NCBI GenBank assembly: GCA_007449985.2
Contig: VIIQ02000295.1
Coordinates: 1 to 64,000 of the forward strand
Origin: Desmodesmus armatus
Lineage: Eukaryota > Chlorophyta > Chlorophyceae > Sphaeropleales > Scenedesmaceae
Length of the DNA: 64,000 bases
Direction: 5' to 3'
The position numbers and the translations under genes are program-made. Positions 47,246 through 57,900 of this stretch are shown piece after piece; within the stretch, counting starts at the first letter, position 1, and the number at the start of each line of letters is the position of its first letter. The notes under the pieces were generated by a model that did no database searches, was not told the DNA's origin, and saw only the letters and a program-made list of their open reading frames with translations.

Positions 47246-50132
47246 TCATGCCATCACCATGGGACAAAACCACTGTAGCATCACTGTCGACACAGCACTG
47301 TGCTCATGCAAGGCAGCAGCACCAGCAGCACCCACCAGGTTGTTGAACTCCTCCAGCTTTTTCTTCACGCTCATGTCCACCAGCCGGTCCTCAAACTCCA
47401 GGATGAAGCCGCCCATGAGCCCCCTGTCCACCTTCTCCTGCATCACCAGCTTGAACCCGGGCTGCACGTGCTGCTGGGCCTCCTTGATGAACTCAGCACG
47501 CTGCAGCTTGTCCAGCGGCTGCACAGGAGGCGAACAGGGGCAGGGGGAAAGAGGGGAACAGTCAGTGTACGTCAGGCTGCAGCTTGTCCAGTGCAGCCAG
47601 CCAATGCATCCACCATCCAGCTGATGCATCGGTGTTGGAGTGTAAGGGGGGGGGGGATAGGTAGGCAAGGGGCAGGTGTCAGCGTGTGTCAGACAGCACT
47701 GCGTGCATGTGGAGCACAGGCCAGCCCCACTGCTAAATCTGGCCTGCAGGACTGATGTATGCCTGACATGTGTGGTGATGGGTCTGGAGGGGCGGGGAGG
47801 AGGGGGGGGGGGCATGTGTGGTGAGGGGTCCCAGGGGCCGGGGGGGGGGGGGGGGGGCAGGCTCTGCTGGGTGGTCAATGTGTGTCATGCACACCTGACC
47901 CATTGCAAGCAGCCCCATCACAGAGACTGTACTGCGCAATATGCCCTTACGCGCTCCCACACAGTGCGCACAGGCCCATGCAACACCCCTGCCCCCCCCC
48001 CCCGGGCGCGTAATGTGTGAAGCCCCTTACCTCTGCTGTGATGATGTTGCAGTGCACCTCCTTCTTGTGTGCGAGCATGAGCTCATCAAAGGCGTCTGAA
48101 ACCTGCAGGGTGGCTGCCAGGGCATTCTCCTCTGCCAGAGCACCTGCAGGAAACAGCCCATGTCAGCACAGCAAGACACGTCAGCACAGAATAACATCAT
48201 GGGCCTCCAACCACATCTCATTCCACGGCATCCAAGCGCATGCAAAATGAATTCAAGGCATGAAGACTGCCACACCCCTTGCTCCAGCAGCAGCAGCATG
48301 CAGCACAGCATAGCTTGCAGCGCACAAAGTGATGGATGTCGACAGACGTCGGCGGGGCTGCTCTTTGCACCTCCACCACCACATCGGCCGCCGACAGGCA
48401 ACCAACCTAGGCCACTTACTGAACAGGCGCTTGGTGATCTCTGTTGCCCCTGAGTCCTTGAGCAGTGTGTCCATGATGTTGGCCTTGCTCCTGACAGGCA
48501 GGAAGGGGTCCACAGCAACACGCGCAAGCTCTGGCATCTCCTTGAAGCACTCAACAATCTGCACAACCGGGCAGCAGCGCAGGAACGCAGCAACAGCACC
48601 AGCAGGTTTGAGTCAGACAGTGGGCACTAGCAGCGGCATGGCAGCAGGGTTGAGCAAGAGCAGCACCAGCAGCAACATGGCAGCGGGATTGGGTCAGACA
48701 GCGGCACCAGCCGTAGCATGGCAGCGGGTTGCTGCTGAAGGATGGGGAGCCAAACAAAGGGACCAGCACAGCACGCTGCATCAGCAGGAGGCACAAGGCG
48801 GTAGCGGGCAGTGTGGTAGCTCTAGATCTAGTTCCGCCCATCATGCTGCTGCATAGCGCTGGATGCTAGCAACATCCCATGCTAGTAACATCCTGGGGCT
48901 GCTGCTGTTACGAGTGATTGCGTTGAAGGGCACGATTGTGCTGAAAGGCAAACTTTGCGTCCAGCACACCTACTGCTTGTGATAGCTGAACTGTGTATGT
49001 CTGATGCCAGCGGCACAGCATTCCTGTTGCCCTGAAAGCTGCCGTTCCAGCTGTTGAAGCTGCCGTGTCAGCTGTCTGATGTGCTCCTGCTGCAGGAGTG
49101 CCAACCACCCACCCACCCTGCCAGCACAACTGCTCCCTGTGCTGAGCTTAGGGCATCTGCTGTTTGTTACCCTGACTGCCCTGGGACCACTGCTTCCATG
49201 CAACTGCTGCTCCAAGAACCATTTGAGCTCTGTCCCCATACTATTGTTGCCACTGCTGGAGTATCAAGGCTCTGCAGGTGCTTCCACACCCACTGCTGTC
49301 GACTCAGCTGTGTCTGCTGCGCTGCCCCCGCTGCTTGTATCAACGCTCCCATATGGTGGGCGGTTTGGGACCCTCCATCAGCATGGCGCTGGCGCTCCCT
49401 CATTGTCTGTCACAGTGAGCTGAGATTCAGCTGAGCTGTCAGCAGTGGGCCAAAGGCTTACTTGATGCAACTCGTCCTGCACTTTCTCCAGCTGGTTCTC
49501 CTTTGCTGCTACCTGCCAGGCCTTGGTGGCAATGGAGCCTGACATGCTGGTCAGGAACACAGGCGGGTCCGGCTGCAGGAAACATCAACACAGCAGCAGC
49601 AGGCACAACAGCAGGGCACGCACAACCAACGTTGCAGCACAGCTGAGCGTCGGGGACAGTTGCTGCAAGTGTGGCATCGACTGCAGAGCTGCTTTGGCAT
49701 CGACTGCAGGGCTGCTTCTGGCTTCCCCATTGGGAAGTGGCATTGTGATGTGTTGACTGTGCATCTATGCTGCCAGGCTGTAATGCAGGAGTCTCAATAC
49801 CAACGAGGGCTTGCAAGATAGCCAGGTATGTCTGCATCCCTGTCAGACACGGCTGGCAGTCCAGGTTTACAACATTCCCAGAATCTGTGAGGTCCATGTG
49901 ATGCACTTGTGTGCGAAGCTGAAAGCCCCAGGTTGCATAGCTTCTGCTCACCAGGTTGATCTGAGTCTGTGCTGCTGCTGCAAACTCCCTCACGCCCTGC
50001 GTCCAACACAAGCTGCGTCAGATCTGGCAAACAGATATACTTTGGTTTACATACGGCTGCAAGACAAGGCACCACACGCACCACAGGGGCGTGACGGGCC
50101 CTGCAGGCCAACAGGGCCGCTGCACGCAGCAT
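47246..50132 (-). CDS. OSCP: Mitochondrial ATP synthase OSCP subunit (delta family)
   Basis: Six exons: 50132-50055, 49996-49952, 49572-49462, 48558-48420, 48143-48031, 47518-47246. Phases fit, giving 252 residues. OSCP joins the F1 head to the peripheral stalk of ATP synthase. Seen: a presequence (MLRAAALLACRARHAPVVRV...REFAAAA) rich in Arg and Ala, typical of mitochondria; IATKAWQVAAKENQLEKVQD; LLKDSGATEITKRLFSALAE; ELMLAHKKEVHCNIITAEPL; and the family C-terminal motif FKLVMQEKVDRGLMGGFILE followed by FEDRLVDMS. The chloroplast delta subunit is a homologue, but the presequence and the ITAEPLDKLQR and KKKLEEFNNLV stretches favour the mitochondrial form. The C-terminus is uncertain. The model reads 28 residues past EEFNNL to a stop, but a donor-like gtgggt follows that point and a short last exon could exist. 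The start is 236 bases from the DUF3593 start on the other strand. Confidence 0.88.
47575..47600 (-). repeat. Copy of OSCP exon 6 head
   Basis: Minus strand: cactggacaagctgcagcct repeats the start of exon 6 (CCGCTGGACAAGCTGCAGCG, 47518) about 80 bases upstream in intron 5. It is preceded by a segment (47600-47625) resembling the dispersed 27-base repeat's 3' flank. Confidence 0.65.
47836..48003 (-). repeat. C-run and G-run pair in OSCP intron 5
   Basis: On the sense (minus) strand a G-run (48003-47992) lies 28 bases after the exon 5 donor. C-runs follow at 47857-47839, 47814-47805 and 47656-47647 towards the exon 6 acceptor. Confidence 0.8.
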
Positions 50133-50367
50133 CTTGATAACGATTTTAAACTGATTGGACCCGAAGGAGTGCAACAGGCTGCAACAGTGGTGCTGTCTTC
50201 CGCTGTGGAGGAATTGTGTTACGTGCGCAACCGTCGCGGTCATAGATGGCCTGATGGGCTATCATTCCCCTCCACATTATCATCATTTGTCTTACTGTGC
50301 CCTGCGCGAAACTATTGTGTTGCGTTCACCCGCTGTTCCTAGTGTCTGCTACTGCTGATCCAACAGC
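50133..50367. promoter_or_regulatory. Bidirectional promoter, OSCP and DUF3593 genes
   Basis: Only 235 bases separate the two start codons, which point away from each other, so both 5' untranslated regions and core promoters must fit here. A TTTAAA-like element and a CCAAT sequence (minus strand) lie near 50145-50157, close to the OSCP start. Their role is not shown. Confidence 0.55.
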
Positions 50368-52423
50368 ATGCTGTCCCGGTGCCCAGCCAACTCTGTAAGG
50401 AGTCAACTGCAGCGAACAGGGGCTCACCCTCTCACTCCAGCTCTTCCTGGTGCATTGCACAGAGTCTCTCTGCGTCATGCTGCATCAGCACAACTCTCAC
50501 CGCTGCTGCCAGCCATGGGTCTCCAACCATTAGCAGCACAGCAGATCCAGCAGCAGCCACGCAGCCGGGCGAGCCATATCGCGCGGATAACGCCATTTGA
50601 TCAGGCCTGGGGCACGCAGATTGATGGTCAGGTGAGGTGCTATGCAGTGGGGTGCTGTCAGTGCGTTGAGTTCCACACTGCTTGGCTCTTAGCCACAATC
50701 TCAGCTGCAAGCCAGCAATTGACAGTACTTCTTGTTGATTAATCGCATAGGTGATGACTAAGGCAACGATAGCGGCAAGTAGTGCGCTTGGTTTGCCACA
50801 TTGCAGCATCGTGCATTGCTGTTGAAGTGGGCTGGCATCACGTGTGGGCTTGCATCATGTGTATGCATGCGCAGTACCCAGCACAACACAGCACACATCA
50901 CCAGCAGCGGTGCCACCCGAAAGGCGTCCCAACTTGCAGCTGTCATCAGTTGGGCAGCAACAACCCCTCCCTGCTGCAGCAGCAGCAGCTGGGTCAACAG
51001 CCGAAGCCAGACTGGGGTCTCTTATGTTGCGCCACCCTTGAGCGTGCCACTTCATACACCTGCATTCACTTCTGCTGTTTTCAGTGTATCTTCTGCTGAG
51101 CCCCTCTGCTACTGCTGCTGCTGCTGCTGCCTGCTGCTGCCTTTCTTATTCCTCCCCTCCCTCCTCTGGCACAACGTTGCTGCTGCCGTCCACAGAGTTT
51201 AGCGTCCCAGCTGTTTGCCGCCAGCCTGTTCCCTACCTAGCCTTCCTTTTCTACCTGACCCGCTCTGGCAAGGCGCCCAAGCTGACGCTCATTGGCTTCT
51301 ACTTCCTGCTGGCTTTTGTGGGGGCGACCATTCCAGCAGGCATTTATGGTGAGGGGGGGGGGGGGCATGGGAGAGCGGGGTGGGGGTGTGGAGGGGGGGG
51401 GGACCAAGTGCAGAGAGTGTGACGCTGCAGCGCGTAGCTGTGCAGCTACTTTGACCTGTTACACAGCATTAGTCGCAGTAGAAGCAGTTTCAGTTGGTTG
51501 CCATGGAGCTACAGTGGCCCCGCCTGCAGCAGCAGCAGCAGCAGCAATGACGAGTTGGGGCGTCGTATGCAGTTGTGGACTGCGGGGTCCTGGGGCCGGG
51601 GGGGGGGGGGGGGGGGGGGGGCTGCTGGATCCAGCTCAACATATGGTACACCTTCCAGTCTTTGCTCAGCATCTGGTACACCTGCCAGTACCAGTACTCA
51701 TCAATGTATGCAGTGCAGCTGCAGCACCCACAATCCCCCCCCCTGAGTACTGTCATGGCCTCTGGAACGCATCGTGCTGCAGCCACTGCTGACCCGATTA
51801 GCCCCTTGCGCTGCCTCCCCTTGTTTGTGGCTGCAGCCAAGACCCACTACGGCACTTCGCTAGCAAACGTGGACTGGCTGCATGGCAGTGCAGAATCCCT
51901 GCTGACGATCACAAACCTTTTGTGGGTGAGTGCTAGGGGGCTTCTGGCTGTGCTTGGTGGAGTGTGGGATATGCAGTGCGTGCTGCGGCGGGAACTGGTC
52001 TCTCGGGTTTTAGGAAGACGTCAGGGTATGTGGTGTCAGCTCAAAACCCCAAGCCTACTTGCTAGGACAGAGGTGACTAATCCACTAAGACCTGAGCCTC
52101 AGCTTGCATGGCAGTGGCTAGCACAGCGGCAGGGCGCGAGTATGATCTTGGGTCATAGTATCGGTGACAATGGTAGTGCAGTGCGCAAATGCATAGATGG
52201 TGCTCTGACCTATCGTCGCCTGGTGTTGCTGTGTATTTTTGCAGTGCTGGGCTTGAGGCAGGGCATAAAGGAGGCAGAGGCACAGAATGCAGCAGCAGCA
52301 GCAGCAGCAGCAGAGCAAGGTGCTGCCAGCAGCAATGGCAACGGTGTCCCAGCAAGCACGGCAGCAACGTCAAATGCACCCAGCCAGGTGGCGGCGCAAA
52401 GCAGCAGTGATGTCAGGGAGTGA
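50368..52423 (+). CDS. DUF3593-type plastid membrane protein, frame broken twice
   Basis: Exons: 50368-50631, 51196-51348, 51837-51925, 52245-52423; about 228 residues if two missing bases are allowed for. Exon 1 is an 88-residue transit-like leader (MLSRCPANSVRSQLQRTGAH), basic and Ser/Ala-rich. Exon 2 has the membrane part SLASQLFAASLFP / YLAFLFYLTRSGKAPKLTL / IGFYFLLAFVGATIPAGIY. Exon 3 reads AKTHYGTSLANVDWLHGSAE then SLLTITNLLW, and exon 4 VLGLRQGIKEAEA followed by an Ala/Ser tail. This matches the conserved cyanobacterial and plastid family DUF3593, two membrane helices of unknown function. One C is missing in the run at 51231-51233, and one G where exon 3 ends (51924-51926). Adding one base at each point makes every phase fit. 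Either the assembly lost homopolymer bases or the gene is damaged. I did not assume which. Confidence 0.8.
51599..51621 (+). repeat. Poly-G run in DUF3593 intron 2
   Basis: About 23 G in mid-intron. Another G-run (51352-51364) directly follows the exon 2 donor, and a C-run (51736-51743) precedes the exon 3 acceptor. Confidence 0.85.
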
Positions 52424-54963
52424 TTTCATGCTTGGATTACTGCTGCTGTTGGCGGTTGTGTGTGCCCAACTGGTCGCATGTCTTATACTCATTCAACAGC
52501 AATGTGTACTTGTATTGTGTTTGCAAGAAAAGCGCCTGGTTTTCGCTGATTTTGGCATATATATGCAGCTTGCCCGGTGTATTACGGCCGCCCAGCAACG
52601 TCTGGGAAGGACGGATGGAGGGCTAGGGCCTATGCAGTGTGAGGGTCGAATTTGGGGTTGTATCTCGCCCTTCACACGGATGCAGAGTTGCATGACCTTG
52701 TTGGTGTTCTGTTGGTGTGTAGGCCTGACCTTGAGTCAAGGTAAAGGAACCAAATGCTATGTGTGGGTGGGGGTTAGGGGGCGGGGGCCATGGGCTGTGA
52801 GGGTACCTGCATTGGCTGCTTGTTGTCCGGCCAATAATCAAGGACAATGACCTCGACTGTAAATGTTACTGCTTGGGGGACAAAGCAGTGGCCGCCCATG
52901 TCACACTCACTCTCGGGTTTGGCCCAACACAACAGGCCCAACATGCAAGCTCAAGGAGCAACAGCTCTCCATCACACACATGCTCAGACTTGCCATATGG
53001 CCACAATTCATCAACACAATCTGCGCACTCCACTCACACATGGGCTGGATGCCAGAGGCAAGGGCACAGTACTTGGGTTGGGCTGATGGGCAAGCATTTT
53101 CAACACGTTCCGGCAACATACTCAACCAGGAAAGCATACTCAACACAGGGCTGCTCTGCTGGGAACAGCCACTGCCCCTACATCTCAGTCTGATGGCCAC
53201 AACAATGTGTGCACATCTGGTCCCTCAAACACCCGTCATGACTGTGCCTCTTCAGTGCCAACCACAGGTGCTTGACACAACTCAGGCATTGCCTGAACCT
53301 TGAAACTGTGACTGTAACAGTGACAATGGCCCCGCCAACAGGGCAGAGCGAAATGCTGCGGCCATCAAAGGCCAGCATGAAAGAGAACAAACATGCCAAT
53401 GTGTTGGTGGCGCAGTACTACACAAGGCTTGTGCTCAATGCAAGACATTGTGACATGCCAATCCATCCAATACTGTGCAGATCTGTGCTCGTACCGCAAC
53501 ATCCTCGAAGAAATACTTGCTAAGTGCACAGTCCAAAGAGCTGATGCACAGCGACACTGCATCCCTGCATAGGGCCCACACCAGATGAGGGTGTGGAGGA
53601 AAGCATGACACTAATGGAGCGACATACGAGCAAACAACAAGGTGTCCAGAAGCATGTGCATTTGCCAACATCAAATGTGGCAGACTGATGTAAGTGTATA
53701 CACAGGCAAGCGTGCTTGCAATAAAGCCGCTTGGTTTGACAAGCGCTTGCATAAATGATCTTCAACAAAGTCTCCCACTCTCACACCCCTGGCTGCAAGA
53801 GCAGCAAACAAAGATGGCAGCAGCCAGTGCAGTGCAGCAGCGCCAACTACAAAGTGCCAATCGCAGCTCTCAACCACAAATCCAAGCACTGCTGCACGGT
53901 GCAACACTGTTGGTAAGTGCCGGTGCTGTTCAAGCACAGCACTACCTGCAATCCTCAAACGCCCCACACTTCAATAAACTTCATTACCAGCCGTATTCCC
54001 AGTAGACATGATGCAGGCCTTGCGTTCACACAGCCTGCCGCTCAACAGAAGAAGCAACGTGGGCAAAGTGACCGTAGGTCCTGTGAACCCTGCAGCTACA
54101 CGGACCCCAGAACCTTGCAGTATCTTGCCCCCCCCCCCCCACACACACACAAGACTTTGCAGGAAAGCCAAAGCCGCTTGCGTGGGGCACATACCAGCAG
54201 AAGATGATAACGACTCACAGACCTGATGAAGTGCAACTGCTGCAGAACAGAATACAGTCAAGCAAGACAGCCGTACTTTCCACACCACAATGACAAGACA
54301 CACAACAGTCTGCGCCGAGGGGAAAAAACCCTCCAGAATCGAAATAAGACAGTTCCCCTCCAGGAATAACGAGAAGGGATGACGACAAGACCTACCCCAA
54401 AGCCTACAAGGATAAAGACGAATGTCTGGAACTATCAAACCAGTGCATTCAATGCACTCAATACAGCCAATGGACTGACATGTGAGCCGCAACCTTCAAC
54501 CAGTGGCCAAACCTCAAGGCATGCTGTCACAGAAAGGCCCTCTGGATGGTGAATAGAATGGGATGTTGGCCTGCTGGCATTAGTGATGCTGCACTGAATG
54601 AGCTGCTCCCTCCCGTACAAAACAACAACGACAGTCCTTTCCATGTGAAAACCAACCACAATGCTGCATCAAGGTAGCAACGCCTTCTCCTCCTCTCAAA
54701 GACAACACAGACACCTAACCTAGCCATAAATACGTAAGGCGCTATGCAACACGTGCCCCGTACTACGCGTGTGCAGCCAACACCCCTAGTTGCTGCCACC
54801 AGTGTGCTGAACCACTGTAAGACAAGCACACCAGCATATTGCTGAGTACAGTGATACTCAAAGCAGCTCCCGATCAACACGGTCACTTCCCACACGATGA
54901 GACTGCAAGAACCCCACGTGGATCATCAGGTATGATACCCCCCCCCCTTGACATGGTTGGCCC
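52424..54963. other. Convergent region between DUF3593 and the integrin-like gene
   Basis: No exon recognised. The + strand is TG-rich to about 52.85 kb and CA-rich beyond, so the right part is probably transcribed from the minus strand as the end of the integrin-like gene. A donor-like gtaagg overlaps the proposed stop of that gene, so further coding exons could be hidden here, but none could be supported. Confidence 0.45.
52858..52862 (+). terminator. TGTAA polyadenylation signal, DUF3593 gene
   Basis: First TGTAA after the stop at 52423, 435 bases downstream, at the point where base composition switches strand. Confidence 0.5.
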
Positions 54964-57900
54964 TTACCAACCCGAGGCCCAATCGCATTCCTCTGTGCTC
55001 GGCAACGCATACTTCACGCCGCCGTCGACTTGGCCGCACACACCGGGTGTGTTGGGCTGCTCCACAGGCAGCCAGCCGGACATCTCATAATAGTTGTAGC
55101 TGACCCAAATCCAGCAGTGGGTGTCCTCTTCAGGGCACGTGGAACTGCGATAGCCAGTCTCGTTTTTCCTGCACAGGTGCACGCAAAACCGGCAACCACA
55201 GTCAGTTGGCGCAAGCATGTATGCAAGTGGCCCCGGCAGCGCCGTTCCAACCGCATGCTGCAGCATTTGTTTGTCTGTTATGTATAAAATAAAAATGAAT
55301 GCATGTGCCGTTGCTGTTCAGGATGACTGCAATGTCAACCCTGGCTTCTGTAAAATACACCTGCCACTACACTGCTCATGTTGTCTGGCACCGGGGCAAG
55401 CTACACACAGCCAATAGCCAGGAAAACTAGCATGTGGAACAGGACCTCTGCGGCGACCACAGGCTTTGCTTCTGTAGGTTGCTGGCCATCCATGGCACAC
55501 TCGCAAGGGCTCACCATAACAGAATCTCCCCTTCCTCGATCTTGGGGGAATACTTGCCCCACTGGAGGTAGCTGTCGCGCTTGCACCGACGTGTGTACAG
55601 TTTCAAGCCCTCCGATGCAATCACTTCCATGCAGGTGGTAGGGGCTGCACATCACACAACAGGCGGCATGAATGTATAGATGGTGAGGTGTGTACATGGC
55701 ATCACCATGTAACCGGGGCCAGGTTGTGGCAGGCATATGTATCGCCCTGCACCATGCCTGTGTGAGGACTGCACTATCATCATGGCGGCACAGAATCCAA
55801 CAGTGCAGTGACGCAAATGTGTTGCTGCACGCACGCACGCACAGAAAGTATCAGATGGCACCTCCTTCATCGTTATGTTGATGATGCCTAGTGCTAGGCA
55901 TCCGTGATTGCTAGGTCTTCTAATAGTATTATTTATGCCCAACCTGGTGCCCCCCCCCACCAGGAGCCAAAGCGGCAACTCACCGTCGCTCGTGGGCCAA
56001 TCACACCAATAGCCTTCCCACCTGTGCACAGTTGCACACACGTGATACACTCAGGTTGTGTTGTGGGTGCATGTGGTTCCGGGTAGGGATGAGTGGATGG
56101 CAATGGTGGAACACACATGTGATGGCAGTTGGGAGCCCTGTGGGCACGCTGTCTGACACAAGGGCTCACTGACGACAGTTGGCCCTCCCACATCCAACGT
56201 CAAGGCGGCTATATGATGGTCTGGTATCACTTGGCGTGCTAGCATTTTCGGCAGCCCTCCACAGCTGTTGGCTGGGAAATTGCAGTTGCATTGGTAAGCG
56301 CACCCTGGGAAGCACTGGCAGCCGTCCTCGTCGGTGGTGTTGGTGCACACGCCGTTGCCTTCATAGCACTGGAAGTTAAGGTCCTCCGTGCAGGCATCTG
56401 CAGCACAGGCAGGGAGCAAAGAGTCTCAATATGGGGATTGGTAGGCCCGCCGCTGAAAAGGCATGTCTTGGCATACATGACCCTCTTCCTGGGGTGAACA
56501 TTGGACTCAAGCCTGAGGCTACATAGAGGGGGGGGGGGGGGTAATGTTATATGGCCGTCTGGGCCAACCTATAATGGCGTTGCCCACCAATTTAAGTCCA
56601 AGCTCTTAATTGTCACGATCCCCTGGCAATTTGCACCGCAATTTACACCGGGCTGATCAATCACAGGCAGTAAGGGTGGCTACATGCAAAGTTTGCACCA
56701 TACGGCATCATGTTGAGCACTTGCCCGGTCCCCTTTGTCACACACCTGTCGTGTACAAGCAGTCGTCAGTAGTGCCTGGTGCTGACTTGTAGCCGTGGTC
56801 ACAAACACAGCTGCCATCTGTGATGTTGCACCGTCCGTGGCCGTTGCAGGGGTCTGGGTCGCACTTGGTCCTAGGCCTCTCGCACTGACTGCCAACCCAC
56901 TCCTCCTCGCACACACAACCCCCGGCCTCGGGGTCACATGTGCCATGGCCATTGCAATAGTTGGGGTCTTCACACACACCTGCATCAACAGCCAAGGGGC
57001 ACGGCATTATCGTCATGTTGACCACCAAAAATGCAGATAAGCTGTAATCAGCAGGGTTGTCAACCTGGTTGATGATCATACAGTGAGCTCAACCCGGTTG
57101 GGCCGACTGTTGCCTCTGCTTCCACGCATGTGTTCATGATTGCCTCCGGGAATTTACCCTCACAAGAAGCTGGTGTCGATGGCAAGAGCACAAGCAACCA
57201 ACATCTTGATAGAGGCGTCAATGGGTACAGGGGCACTGTAATGCCATCATTGCAATTGCATCTGATATGCGTGGATGCCTGACGCACGGTTCACTCACTT
57301 GTAGCGCAGCTTTCTCCAACCCAGCCATCACAGCACGTGCACGTATCCTCCCCCCTGGCCGCCGCCTTGACGAGCTCCACACCCCATGCTGCTGTTGCTG
57401 ACCCAGCAGGTGCAGGGCTGCTGGCAGCATGCGGCCTGAAGCCACCTCGCCTCGGGTGTGTGCCGTTGCGAGCGTGTGTTCCATTCCTAGACCGTGCAAC
57501 TCTGCTAAATGCGGCAGTTCCAGATGTCGCAGGCCGAGGGCTGTACCCTGGTGCGCCTGGGGGTGCTGGTCCGGTGGAGGCAGATAGGATGGACAGGGTC
57601 GGGGATCCTCCACCATCGCCGCCCCGACAGCTTCCATGCCCTGCACAACCACAATGCTTGCCAAGGTCAGAAGTGTGGTCACAATACACTGGCAGCCAGC
57701 ATGCTGGTCAGCCCCCCACCCCCTTTGGTAAATTCCCTGACAAAGATGGCTGGCTGTGTGCCACACGATTTCAATGACTGCCGCGATGCCATCAACAGTG
57801 CCAAGATGCCGATGAAGCTACGGCAAGATGATCGGCACCAAAGATCGGCATCGACGATACACCATCCCAGAAGGCAGAGCGGGCTCACCTGAGCAAGGGT

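Noticed and set aside
51575..52423. 282-codon open frame ending at the DUF3593 stop
   Set aside because: Most of it runs through introns and exon 3 in the wrong frame; only the last part (from 52245) is coding.
54527..54895. Extra C-terminal exon of the integrin-like gene
   Set aside because: A 122-codon minus-strand frame is present, but no phase-matching acceptor or recognisable sequence links it to the gene.
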